From Epiperipatus broadwayi (Eukaryota > Onychophora > Udeonychophora > Euonychophora > Peripatidae): DNA of 64,000 nucleotides. The stretch lies in contig JAQFVV010000036.1 in NCBI GenBank assembly GCA_028023455.1, positions 4,831,576 through 4,895,575 of the forward strand. Reading direction: 5' to 3'. The notes beneath the pieces are model-generated. The model ran no database searches. It was not told the DNA's origin and saw only the letters and a list, made by a program, of their open reading frames with translations. The first letter of the stretch is position 1, and each line of letters starts with the position of its first letter. The position numbers were made by a program, and so were the translations under genes. This document shows, one piece after another, positions 38,817-52,521 of the stretch.

Positions 38817-39077
38817 GTTTCAATAAAGGCTTTATTGATCTCAATGGTTTACATAAGTTTACATCTAGAAAATTTTGAAATTTAACATACAATGAATAAT
38901 ATTAGGGTAAACACATATAAATGAATTTAGTGGTTACACTTTGTGGTTAATGGACTATAACAATATAAAAATTAAACAAGCAAAAATAATCAGAGTTCTA
39001 AAGTTTGAGGAGCTTATTCAGTTTTGTCCGCATATCACTTTGAATGTTAGTTGTATGATAGTTGTTCTTTGTAGCAT

Positions 39078-42000
39078 TTACAGCATTGATGGTTGTTTTA
39101 ACAATGACCATGTTGCTGCATATAAGTGGGGGTTGGTTATTATTTTATCTCTATTTCGAATGTGTAGCAGTTTGTTGCTAAATGTAGCTGGGTGTCGTCT
39201 GGTGTTATTGCCAATTAAGAAAGTACATCGGGTGCACCAATACGCATATAGAACAAATGTGGCTGCCCTAATGCTAGGTATTGATCTTCCCTGAAAAGCA
39301 GCTATTATGTGATTAATGATTGTACCCGGTTTTCTGTAGGTGTTACATATCATCTGTCGTGTTTGGTTAAGTGCTACACATTGATAAATAAAGTGGTCCA
39401 GTGTCTCTTCTGCTCGATGGCAGAGTCCACAGAAGGGGTCAATAGATATATACATTCTTTTATGATAAAGAAAGTGGGTTGTTGGCAAGGCAATGAGATT
39501 GATTTTCATGATAAAATCAAAGTATTTGGGCTCTAGAGCCCATTTTTTATATTCCTTGAGTAGTCTCTTGTTGTTAATTCCTAGCATAGGTTGTATAACA
39601 TTAGTATCTGCTTCTCTGTTTATTAAACCATAAATATCCCAGTATGAATACTTATGCAAATACTGTTCTGGAATCTTGTCTGTGGTTTTGCATTGGTATA
39701 TAATGTTGGTGAAAAAGGAACCTTTTGGAGGTGGTCTATCTGTTGGAGTAACTTCTAGCAAGTGGTTAATTTTGGGGTATTTGGCAAGTATTGTGATTAT
39801 TGAGTTCCTTAACTTCTGTATATGAAAAACATTGATGTTGTGCAAGCCAAGTCCATTTTTTATTAGAGGTTGGCTAAGTTTTTTTGTGGAAATTGCTACT
39901 GTTTTTCTGGCCCAAAGTAGTTTATTATATATGGTTTTAATTTTTGAAATGAACCCCTTTGAGAATGAAATAACCGGTACATAGTAAGTTATTTTGGTTG
40001 TGATAAGCTGGTTAATTAACTGTACTTTGGAATATAGTGAAAGATATGCCTTGGACAAGGAGTTTATAATTTTTGTGGCTTCTTCTTTAAGTTTATTTTG
40101 GATATGACATCTCATTCCTGTAATTCCCATATGAAATGGGAACCCAAGGAAAGAGTTTGGTTTTGATTTGTAAATTGATGTACAGGGTTTACCAGTGTAT
40201 AGAGACCAGGCTGTGGTTTTTGCTGGATTAAATGATAATTCATATTTTTGTGAATATTCTTGTAATATCTTTTGGAGTTGCGGTATTTGTTTTTTTGATG
40301 TTAGGAATATGGTAACATCATCCATATAGGCAATGCAAGTAGTGCGCTGTGTTGTGTCTGGTATCTCGATCCCAGTAAATGCATTTTGTATGCTTTTAAT
40401 AAGGGGATTGATGTAAAATATAAACAATAGTGAACTAAGAGGGGATCCTTGGGATATAGATTTGGTGGGCGTGAAAGATGGTGAGTTTCTTCCATTTAAA
40501 GTTATATGGATCTCTCTGTTCAGAAGCAGGTTAGCAATTATATATAGATGTGTTCTAGGAATTTCTGTGTCTTTTAGCATTTTTAGAAGTGTGTATATAT
40601 TGACTGAGTCAAATGCAGCTTCTATGTCAAGCTGCACAACAACGGGTCCGTATTTTTTCCGCTGTTTTACTGTTGCTAGAATTGCTTTGAAGAATAAAGC
40701 TGCTTCTGTTGTTGAAGAGTTTTTCTTTGCATATTGTGCTTCGGAGATAAGTGGCATTATATACGGTTCAATTTCATCTTTAATAATTTTCTCCAGAATT
40801 TTGATTGGCAAAGGTCCCATAGATATTGGTCTGAGGTCTGTAATAGGTGGAATAATTGCTTTCTTTTTATTATAGGGTACTATGGCTATTGGATAGACAC
40901 CCTCCATGGGTTGAATTTGTTGTGCTAGATGGTTTGCTAATTGACATAAATATTCTGTTGTGAATTTACTTACATGCTTTAATACAAACAATGGAACTCC
41001 AGGACTACCTGGATGGCAAGCGTTTCGAATAGTATTTAGTTTTGTTGTGAAGAGATCTTTTGTGAATGGGGTTTCTGTCTCTGGTGGGCCAAACAGATTA
41101 TGTGGTATTTTATATGGTTGTCTTTCTTGTAATTTTTCTTTAAAATATTCAAAAATTGGCATAATCATATTGTGTCCTGCATATGTTCCACTATTTGTAT
41201 ATAGTGCCATTGGCACTTTTACATCTGGTTGGTTCCCCAGCGCCCATCTTATATAATCTCTTGTCCAAGTGTGTGGCCTGGTTAGGCATACCTTGCTTTT
41301 CTTTATCTTCAGATAGCTTTTGAGTTCTTCACATGCTTTATTGTATGCATGTGTAAGCTTGAATATATACTGCTGGGTGCAGTGTGATGGGTTAATCATG
41401 ATTATTCTCTGGTGTAACTGATCTGCCAGAGACAAAAGTTTTGATGGTGGAGGTTGTTTTTTTGTTATATGGTTAATGTTAAAGGACAACATTCCCATAA
41501 ATGCTAGATATTTCTGGACCGGGTTCAAAGTCATATCTTTGATTTTGTTTAGCATTATGTAGGTCTCAGAGAACAGAAATTCAGGGGTTGTTTCTGGGAG
41601 TAAAACTCTTATAGTTCTTGTAAGTGGAAAGGGTGATATTTGAAATTTGGGTACAGTCAATTGTGACTATTTGCTCTGAGTGATCTGAAAAAGTTGAGGG
41701 AGTTAGTTTTATTTCAATAAGGTGGTGAAGCATTGGAGAATAAAAGCACAGATCAATAAGTGAAGAGAAGCGATTATTGTGGAAAGAGATGGCATCATCT
41801 GGCAAAAAACCTTGGCCACTCATTAGTGGTATGTTTATTCTGTGAAGCCAATGTTGGGTAAATTCCTGATATTTTAAATTAAAATCTCCAATTAAGACAG
41901 TTGGGTTTGAAGTTGTAGCTAACCTTGAATTAATGTTTGCAATTATGGTATCTATTTTTTTATCCTGTAAAGGCATATATACAAAAACCAGATTTATTGT

Positions 42001-42312
42001 TATGCTTTTTTGGTTGAAGGTTGCAATTAATAAGTTCATGTCAATGTGAATTATTTTGAACGTTGTGAATGGGCAATTTCTAGCAATTATGAGTCCAGTT
42101 CCAGCTGAGGGAGAGGAAGAGTCTCTGGAGCATGCACAGAAACCTTCTGTATTTAAATGTTTGGCTGGGTCAGTTTGTGATCCAGCATAAATTTTTGTCT
42201 CAAGTATACCAAGCAAGTGTGGTTGTATATCCTTGATCCAATGTTTTAACTTATTAATTTTTGAGGTTGAGTTCAAACCCCTGACATTGATTGCCGCAAT
42301 TTTTATTTTCAT
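39078..42312 (-). pseudogene. LINE-A ORF2, one frameshift
   Basis: Starts at 42,312 with an endonuclease domain (INVRGLN, GILETK, IGDFNLK, SLIDLCFYS, SDHSEQ) and shifts frame once between about 41,600 and 41,640. The first frame ends at 41,581. The second frame carries the rest to 39,078: linker region, RT with LRPISMGPLPIK, VQLDIEAAFDSV, SISQGSPLSSLLF, AYMDDVTIFL, and C-terminal zinc knuckle CGLCHRAEETLDHFIYQC. All catalytic residues match LINE-B. A single-base indel is enough to explain the break, so this is either a very recent inactivation or an assembly error. No other stop occurs. No ATG lies at the start of the second frame where it takes over, which supports a frameshift rather than two genes. 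Confidence 0.92.
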
Positions 42313-42340
42313 TATATGTTTTTTGGTTGAGATTTAAATA

Positions 42341-43864
42341 TTAGGGTTGATCTGGTGTTTCTTCCCATTCATTCTCATATTCCATTTCCAGATCTTCATC
42401 TGTTTCCACTGTAGTTGTATTGTTGTGATCAGAAAGGCTAAGGTTGGATTCTGTTTTGATTTTTTTGGGCCCTCTATTTTTCTTTGGTGGGCGGCCTGGT
42501 CTTCTTCTTTGTTCTGTGTCAGCTTTGGTGATTTGAGGCATATTTGGGGTGATAGCTTCCATAATTTCCATTGTTGTATTATTTTTAATATTGGGTGTTT
42601 GGTGTGTTATATATATTTTTTCTTGATCACTATTACTGTGTGAGTTTATTTGTTCTTTTATTATCTCTTTTTCGTCAGTATTTTTGGTAGGCTGACTTAG
42701 ATTGTGCGCTATTTTTTCTATTGGAGCGTCTTGAGGTTGTTGACTTTCTGTTTTTTTATTAGTAGGGGTTTGAATTCTATTGGTTGATTTTGTTGATAAA
42801 TCCAGAATTTCAGGTGCTGGCAACGTGTGTGCAGTTTTTTTATTATTCAATTGCTGTTGATCTGTGGTTTTTTTATTAATTTTTTCTTGTTTATTAGTTG
42901 TTTTCGTTATCTGTTTTGTACTGTTTGATTCCGGTTGGTGAGCTTCTGTTGGTTGATCTTCAGAGCTCGGTTGGTTTTTCTGGTTGATTTTGGTGTTGCA
43001 ATCGATTGCTAAGTGTCCGGTTTCACCGCACGCAAAACATCTCGGCCTTAATCCTTTTATGTGAATAGTCAGTATTGCATTCTGGTCAATTATTTGTGTT
43101 GGAATATCCTCCGGGTTTACATTGTCATTCAGCTTTATTTTGAACTGAAAGTTGTTGCTGAAAACCGGTATGGGGGTGTCGGATAAGTAGATTTGTTTTA
43201 TATAAATAGCTTTGCCAAATGACTGTATTAATTTTTGAAAATCCTGAATGGTATATCCGAAGTAAGTGTTTTTAATTATTCCGTTACAATAGTTTTGCAA
43301 GCTTTGATCGACTATTATTAGCGCGTAGCTTCCTAAAGTTTTTACTTTAGTTTGGAATCTTGCACGCTGATGTTCATCGAAAAACTGAATTGCAACGTAT
43401 CGCGAGTTTGGGTGTTCTCCAATACTAGAGACTGTATCCCACAATGCTGTTGCTGTCAGCTCCTCGTAAAGAAGCTCTCTGGGGAATTTATAGAGTGTTA
43501 AATTCCTATCAGTGACAGCTAACACTAATGATCTCGGTGAAAAAAATTTCTGGAAAGTTGCGAATAATTTTTTTGGGATGGTACTGTTGAAATTAACGTT
43601 TATTTCTTGCAGTTCATCTTGATTCCATATCGTTGGGGAGGGCTCTTCATTATTGTTTTCCACGAGGTTTAAATTATTTATGTCGGCTTGATTTACCTTC
43701 CTAAATCTTGCTGTCTGTGTTAATGCTGGACTTTTTTCGATGCTGTGAAGCTGCTGGTTTATTTTTGTTACGTTTGCGTATGTTTTTGCGATAGTCGCAG
43801 TTTTCATTTTATCGCCGTTTGTTTGAGTGCAATTTACGTCGTTTACTTCTTGACGCGACGCCAT
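42341..43864 (-). CDS. LINE-A ORF1 protein with CCHC knuckle and AT-hook-like motif
   Basis: 507 codons. Residues about 100-270 form a globular region whose alternating hydrophobic pattern resembles the RNA-binding fold of other ORF1 proteins (inferred). One zinc knuckle follows, CFACGETGHLAIDC (C276, C279, H284, C289, CX2CX4HX4C). Residues about 295-440 are Gln/Asn/Thr/Lys-rich and probably disordered. At 452-468 a basic RRRPGRPPKKNRGPKK segment has a GRP core flanked by basic residues, like an AT-hook that binds the minor groove of AT-rich DNA. The C-terminus is acidic (about 489-503). ORF1 proteins coat LINE RNA and accompany it to the target. The stop lies 28 bp before the ORF2 ATG, so ORF2 is presumably translated by re-initiation from the same RNA. 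Confidence 0.9.
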   Translation of the reverse strand: MASRQEVNDVNCTQTNGDKMKTATIAKTYANVTKINQQLHSIEKSPALTQTARFRKVNQADINNLNLVENNNEEPSPTIWNQDELQEINVNFNSTIPKKLFATFQKFFSPRSLVLAVTDRNLTLYKFPRELLYEELTATALWDTVSSIGEHPNSRYVAIQFFDEHQRARFQTKVKTLGSYALIIVDQSLQNYCNGIIKNTYFGYTIQDFQKLIQSFGKAIYIKQIYLSDTPIPVFSNNFQFKIKLNDNVNPEDIPTQIIDQNAILTIHIKGLRPRCFACGETGHLAIDCNTKINQKNQPSSEDQPTEAHQPESNSTKQITKTTNKQEKINKKTTDQQQLNNKKTAHTLPAPEILDLSTKSTNRIQTPTNKKTESQQPQDAPIEKIAHNLSQPTKNTDEKEIIKEQINSHSNSDQEKIYITHQTPNIKNNTTMEIMEAITPNMPQITKADTEQRRRPGRPPKKNRGPKKIKTESNLSLSDHNNTTTVETDEDLEMEYENEWEETPDQP

Positions 43865-44069
43865 GTTTGTTTATGACGCTAGAATTATTTTTTGTTATGA
43901 ACGACCGTATTACTTACTTTTTGCTAGAAAAACAACTGTTCAGTAATCAGCCATCGCTGTCTTTATCTATCACAGATATATATCACAGTTTTTAAGTGTG
44001 AAAACGATTAGAATATGGGAAAAAAAAGATTATTAATAAGACCTTCGTTCTTGATGACTTAGGCATACA

Positions 44070-44081
44070 CGCGCATGCGCA
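44070..44081 (-). promoter_or_regulatory. NRF1-like palindrome in LINE-A 5' UTR
   Basis: CGCGCATGCGCA fits the NRF1 consensus (YGCGCAYGCGCR) and lies within 17 bases of the 5' end of LINE-A. In AT-rich DNA an intact double-CpG site is notable. It could serve as the internal promoter needed by a LINE. Prediction from sequence only. Confidence 0.5.
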
Positions 44082-44086
44082 TTCTC

Positions 44087-46120
<2,034 letters not shown>

Positions 46121-46207
<87 letters not shown>
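46121..46207. repeat. (ATT)n microsatellite 4, about 87 bp
   Basis: Pure ATT units after the GAATT tail of LINE-C, the right-hand end of the split array. Confidence 0.95.
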
Positions 46208-47309
46208 TTGAACTAGTAACTTATAATCTGGCTACATGTTCAGAAACCTTAAGTCGACTTTAAAAAGCTTCAACAAATGCAATATAGTTTTGAAATAATT
46301 TTTTTTTTGTTTCTGCAAAAAACATTTGTCTTAATAAGGGCTAATATTTGAATGTTTTCATTATTGGTTGTTAGAGATTTTAAAGACACACAATTATACT
46401 GATATTATTTTGCAATTATGGCAATAAATGTAGTCTGTGAGCCTTTGATTTACTAATTAGAAGATTTAAAAAAATTCTTAATAGATTTTTCTCTGAATAA
46501 TATTTTTAAAAAATCAAAAAAAAAATCTGTCTTCATATGAGACTAAATACTAAATTCTATACAGTGATGATAAACATTAGTTCAATTCACAAGCCATCAG
46601 TTGGATTTTTAAGACCTTTTAATATCCCTCTTATAATAATCAAAAAAAGCAAGTCATATATAACGTGACATTACTTTTATTAGATAAATAACAAGGTTGA
46701 AGATAATAATATCCAGGTATCAATATTTTCACTGTACTAAAACACCAAATTATTACCATAAATTGGATGCTTATCCAGGTTGACTATGAGCATCAAAACC
46801 TGAAGGTTGATTGGAACATTACATAATTGCAATTTTACTAAGCCAAATTAAACCCCAAATTATTAAAAAAAATGGGTAGATGCAACATCAATATACTACA
46901 AGGACCTTTCAACCTATTATAAATAATATTTAATACAAAATACAATCTTAAATGAAAAACAGTCAAACATTTTTAAACAAAAATATAAAAAGAATAGAAT
47001 GGTGGAAAAAATTATAGTACTAACCAGGTTTTCCAATTATTAACAAGTTGGATGTTTTCCATCTTTATTTTATCAGAAATATCTTAACCCCATTAACTCA
47101 AATTAATTTGGTCCAGGTTTAATGGTTGTCATAAGCCAAACACTGAAAAACACCATTGCTTCATGACAAAGATATTCATAACCTTAATAAATATGCATAA
47201 AGCAATTTGGAAACTTCCCTTTTATATAAAAATAATATTACAAACAAATCAAGTCATATGTCACATGACCCAATTTAACAAGTTTGTATTACCAATGTTA
47301 TATATATAT
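46208..47309. other. Unannotated AT-rich DNA
   Basis: No coding frame or nameable repeat. It ends in a (TA)n tract that flanks the next block. Confidence 0.5.
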
Positions 47310-49447
47310 TGTAACGATATATAAATATGTCGTTACATTAATTAAAATAAAAACTTAAAAGTTCGCAAATAAAAGGAAAAAACTAAACGCTAAAATTAAA
47401 ACATTGTTAAACGTGTATACATTCGCACAGATGTTAAACTTTAAAAATATTTTTTTTTTCATAAACAAAAAAAAAAAAGTATTTGAATGTATTTTTTTTA
47501 AATAAAAAAATACAAGATTGAAATATAAAAATATTTTAATAAAAAAATAACGTAAGTTAAAATAAAAACAGGTATTAATTAATTCCTGTAATCTATAAAA
47601 GGAAATGATTGTTTATTAATTATCTAAAAGCTGTTTAATTAAAAAGTCAGATGGAAAGTTAGATAAGAGAAGAAAGAGATTTTAGCTTGACAAATGGAAG
47701 CACTAAGCCTTGGCCTGGACCATAACGAAAAAACAGATTAGTGACGTTTTGTTCAGTGAATCCTTGTGGATGATATAAAAAGAAAAAAATATTGAGTTGA
47801 AGAGAGCTTTTTCCAACTTGATTTTGGTGGGTCTGGCGACAAGACGCACTTGTCGTCCTCACTCACTTATTTAAAAATGCAAAGACTGTGATACCAGGAC
47901 AGAACCAGCAACTGCCACCTCCAAAACATCAGACCGGTCCTCCAGGAAAGTCTGCGTGGGAATTGCCAACGGGAACAGGGACTTCTCTACCGTAAGCAAT
48001 AGAACTGAAAAATTGTTAAAATCATAACCTTAATTAAGAACTTTAAAGATTGCTAAGTAAATTTAAATTTTATAAAAAGGAACTTTTCTCTGACTTATGT
48101 GTCAACTAAATTGATAATGTGATATTTTATATATGTGTGCGTTTGATAAAAAAAAAAATCATTTCCATTTATTATTTATTGTATTGATATTTATTGTTTA
48201 AATTTTAAATGAGGTAATTTCAAGTTGTTTATAGACGCTTGCATGGATTCGTTTGTGGTTAATTATATTTTGGTTTTCATATTTGATCAAAATATATAGA
48301 CATTCGATAAATAATGATACCTTACGGTGAGTATCTAAAATGTATTTATTCGGATGTCTTTTAAGTTATTGGTGACAACGCAAGTATCTTATGGTGAATA
48401 CTATTGGGTTACTTATAAGTTTCCCTCTGCGATTGTCGGTATCAATAATTTTGTATTTTGATCGTTTATGTTTATTTTGAAATGTTTTTGACCGTGGAAT
48501 CTGTGTAATCGATCTATACCCAACATTTTTAAATAAATCTGTGCGAACGTATATAAATGTTAAAATTAAGTCGGGCGCGAATGGCTATATAGTTTTGTAA
48601 AGTTGTATTAAGGGAGGGTAATCTTAGGTTATTCATTTCGTAGTTAAATTGGTTCAATGGATTGGATATATTTGTGTAATTAGTAAATGTAGTATGAGAT
48701 CCGCTACGGGCGGGATTATAGATATATGCCACACACCCTCTGTTTGCCTATGGATGGGTTTGTAAGTCGGCAAAAGACCGCAGTCCATTCCTATGGAGTT
48801 TTTAGTTTATTGATCTACTTGCCCACAGATGTCACATTCCTGTTGGTGGAGAGTCAATGTCTTCTCTATTTCTACTTATTGTTCAGATGTACATTCCTGA
48901 CAATATAGTATTTTGTGTTGTCGTATCATGCTACATTGAATACATGAATGTATCAGATGGATTGGCGCCAGTTGATTGCGAAATTTGTTTGCCTAAGGTT
49001 AAATCAGGGAAGAATATTTTCCTTTCAAATGCAGACCTATGTAGTCCATTCATACTCGACCCCCTAAATAAAATATTAAACATTATAGCAAGCTATTTTA
49101 AATGTAAAATTAAAAATTAAGATAAAAATCTAAATGTTAAACTTATTCCTCGAATTTAGAATGATTTTATATGTGCGTAAATAAATATTTTTCTGTGTTA
49201 ATTTCTGGCAGTGGCTTTTATTATTTTATTCTTTTATATTTAAGATATAAAATTTATAGATTTTTATCTCGGCGTCTCCGCTGAGCTAGTGACAATGGGC
49301 TAACGATCTAAATATGTAAATAAAGTGGAATCCTAACAGCGCGTATCTGCCTACTTTATAAATTTTTCTAGGCTCAAATGCCTAGATGGTGCCCTTTGGT
49401 AGTGCGGTGCGGTGCGATGCGATCTCCACTTCGTTTGGATCGTTATA
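47310..49447. mobile_element. Unclassified 2.1-kb block with inverted termini
   Basis: Lies between two TA tracts. It begins TGTAACGAT and ends ATCGTTATA, an inverted pair with one mismatch, like the TGTAACG...CGTTACA ends of many Gypsy-type LTRs. The first 28 bases (47,310-47,337) also form a small palindrome with 8-bp arms. Inside are a TATAAAAAG (about 47,776), a GC-richer part with CpGs (47,700-48,000), the inverted repeat CGACAAG/CTTGTCG, and an open stretch ending in a donor-like CTACCGTAAGC (about 47,985). A solo LTR, a non-autonomous DNA element, or a host promoter with first exon are all possible. No long frame. Confidence 0.35.
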
Positions 49448-49480
<33 letters not shown>

Positions 49481-49495
49481 AAGAAAGAGAGAGTG
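49448..49495. repeat. (TA)n(GA)n microsatellite
   Basis: TA dinucleotides passing into GA/GAAA units. Confidence 0.9.
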
Positions 49496-49889
49496 AGCTC
49501 CCAAATAAGCATCTAGTGCTTGAATATCCTAGCACCTCACTGAGAAAGACAGTATAAAAAACTGCTCTGGGTTGGCATATTCTGCAAAACAAGTTAAAAG
49601 CTTATCTGTGAGCTCTATATATAAAAATAATAATATATACATTCCAAAGATCTAAGAATGTGATAAATATGTATCTTCTGGTTCAGTAGTAAAGCTAATA
49701 GAGCATTATGCTCATCATTAAAGATAGTTTACCCTTGAAAGATAATTAGAAACTTATATTGGAATGACATTGTAACCTAAAACAAATTCAAATATTTAAA
49801 TCTTTATTGTAAAATAATGATGGTATCATGGCATAATTATAAATAGGGATATATAGCTTCTCTTAATTGAAAATAATAATAACGATTAC
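49496..49889. other. Unannotated AT-rich DNA
   Basis: Nothing recognisable between the microsatellite and the LINE relic. Confidence 0.5.
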
Positions 49890-50693
49890 AATAAAGGTGT
49901 TAATTATAAAAAAACAGCTTTTGTGATGCAGGAAAATTGTATCCATATCTAAAAAATATCTTGACCACCCACTTATGCAGAATAAATTAGGTATCCACAG
50001 AATCTATATTTTTCATATACATACGACTGCAAACCTAATAGCAGCCATCAGACAATTCTCAACACTCAAGTATCTATTCCAGATATGCCTCCTCCAGCAC
50101 ATTGCTATCTATCATCAATCAGCAAAAAAGCATATCTATCCAAATATCCATTCATTAACAAGAACTTTTTCATACTTGCCCTTCTATGCTTCTCTGCACC
50201 CAGACCCAACTATACCTACCCCAATTGGAATCAAAAACTGTCAACTTCTCTGAAAAATTAAAAAATAGTTAATAGAGCCTAAGTACTTCAATTTTCTATG
50301 CTTTTATCAGTGTCATAAGGTTGTTTCAATATAGATACTTATACACCAATGCAGACTCCTTCTGTATCCTATGCCACTGTGTAAAAAAGACTCAATGACA
50401 TCTGTTTTAAGACTGCTCAGCACGAAAACATGCCTCACAAGGTGATTAAGGCATACAGACATCTCAACATATCTCTGCAAGATATCATTAATACATATTG
50501 TGGAAACATTGTCTCTACAGTTTAGGTGGTAACACCATGTGTTATGCACCTTAGCCTTTGGCCACAATGCAGCATGCCTTCCATCCCCTTTTAAAACAAC
50601 CTGGCACACCTGATAACTATAAATAATAAAATAGCTTACTCAGACATCATAACCACCTCTTGGTCATTACTAAAACAACAATCAAATTTCTGA
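49890..50693 (+). pseudogene. LINE relic (ORF2 C-terminal part), LINE-A/B clade
   Basis: 5'-truncated relic. From about 49,893 it reads LIIKKQLL, stop, CRKIVSISKKYL, matching the IYNKLLWARKTVAISTKKL of LINE-A with Trp changed to a stop. It continues HPLMQNKLGIHRIYIFHIHT, aligned with the NGLGLHNINVFHIQK block. After frameshifts come RYLYTNADSFCILCHCVKKT with the zinc knuckle (CX2C, His, Cys retained between two stops), a region aligned with YWCTRCTF, and the terminal DIITTSWSLLKQQSNF with TGA at 50,691, nearly identical in pattern to the ends of LINE-A and LINE-B. It has several stops and no catalytic domains. Confidence 0.85.
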
Positions 50694-51570
50694 ACACTAT
50701 AAGTATTAATCACAACAAGATAAACACACCACAGGCTAACTTCACCACATACTCTAGCTAGCCATTATTCCTACAATAAGGCCAAAATAAGTAAGGTCAG
50801 TTCCACAAACTTGATGCAATACAATAAGCTCTTATTCAGTTCAACAGAAACACCCCAGTGTGCATCACTGACTAAACCACTCTTGAATCAATAATCAAAC
50901 TGATACACATGTAGGTATATGCCAAATATACCTTATTGGATAATACACTCCCAACTAACAGAACTAAACACAACCACAACCAAAAAAAAAAATAACAATA
51001 CCCATAACAACTTAAATACAATGTAACTAAGAAAGAATCCCCATCATTAATGCACAGGACTCTGATAGCAGAAACTATTAAAAGCTGACAAGATAGTGGT
51101 GTCAACATAGCACAAATTTCAACAAAGCATATATGTAAAAAGAAAAAAAAAAGTCATGTATACATATGTAATCTATAATCCCTAATATGTAAATGGACCC
51201 ATATAGTTATCTAGTTTGATAGGCTGAGTTTGAAGACATTTAGGTGTCTAAAAAATTCATGCTTGCAAACTGATAGAAACCTTTTGCATAAACGCTTGGA
51301 GTTAATATTTAGGTCTAGTTTCTAACTCCTATCCCTTCACTGATGAGAGCAAATCAGCTTGAAATCAGCTGATCTGAGGGTGGAGCAAAATGAAAGAGAC
51401 AGTGAATATTGACTCTGATGTTTATGTAAACAAATACACTTGTTTGGAGGTCTTGGTAAAGCTCCATCTATTGATCATTAATACGAGCAATAGCAGGTTT
51501 TTACGTATATAAAACTTGTTTTGTTTTTCATATATATATATATCTATGATACAAAGATTTTCATGGGTTG
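50694..51570. other. Probable 3' UTR and unassigned A/C-rich DNA
   Basis: The first few hundred bases remain A- and C-rich on the plus strand like the LINE sense strand before them, so they may be its 3' UTR or another relic. I found no motif. From about 51,180 the composition returns to the local AT-rich background. Confidence 0.4.
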
Positions 51571-52300
51571 CATATATAAAAAACATTTTGCGAGTTCATC
51601 CACGTTAAAATATTTTAAATATTGATAAACCAATGTTTTGACTTGATCACACAAGTCATCCACTGGGTGATAAAAGTTAGAAAGACAGTTGTTGAGGCAC
51701 TACAATCACTGATTTGAAAAAAAATGTTAAAGTACCACCAATAGCAAAAATGTTAAATTAAGAATATTATTTAAAAAAATATTTCCAAATAGGAGGAAGT
51801 TTGCATGTATCATCTCACTTATTGATACAATATGGCCTTTTAAGTATCTCAATGGCTTCTCTAATTTTGCACTGGTAGAGATTATCACATCATGTGATAA
51901 TCTCTACCAGTGCAAAATTAAAGAATCCATTGAGATACTTAAAAGGCCAGATTGTATCAATAAACAATGTGATAATCTCTTCCAGGGCAAAATTAGAGAA
52001 GCCATTGAGATATTTAAAAAGCCATATTGTATCAAGCCATATTGTATCAATTAGCGAGATGATACATGCAAACTTCCTTCTATTTGGAAAGATTTTTTTT
52101 AAAAAACATTCTTAATTTAACATTTTTGCTATTGGTGGATCTTTAAAGTTTTTTTTCAAATCAGTGATTGTAGAACCTCACCAACCATCTTTGTATCTTT
52201 TATCACCCAGTAGATGACGTGTGATCAAGTCGGAACATCAGTATATCAATATATAAAATATTTTAACATGGTTGAACTCACAAAATATGTTATATATATA
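51571..52300. mobile_element. Foldback element with arms of more than 300 bp
   Basis: A near-perfect long inverted repeat with almost no spacer: GAGATTATCACA, loop TCA, TGTGATAATCTC at 51,878-51,904. The arms extend outward to ACATTTTGCGAGTTCATCC on the left (about 51,583) and its counterpart near 52,290 on the right, and both sides end in TA-rich DNA. The right arm contains a partial internal duplication (about 51,965-52,035). It has no coding capacity. This is the structure of a foldback or MITE-like element, and any transcript would form a long double-stranded hairpin. Confidence 0.85.
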
Positions 52301-52457
52301 TATATATATAAGATTTGAAATAAGGCATTCTTATATTGTACATGGAACTTAATTGTAAATATAGGGTATTTGAACTCAGACTTTCAAGAAACCTTCAACT
52401 ATCCACACTATCTCATACTACTGATACACTTGATTACACACATGTAGAAAAGATAAA

Positions 52458-52521
52458 TAATCATATATATATATATGTGTGTGTGTGTGTGCTAAACCAG
52501 CACTCATTAGTTGGTCCAGAT
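52458..52521 (-). ncRNA. Hammerhead ribozyme, decayed copy
   Basis: On the minus strand: AATC and ACCAA of stem I, a core with G-to-A change (CTAATGAG), and a fully paired stem II (GTGCTG / TAGCAC, loop GTT). The GAAA strand has been replaced by an (AC)n/(TA)n simple repeat. Catalytically dead, but it preserves stem II best and so helps define the consensus. Confidence 0.7.
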
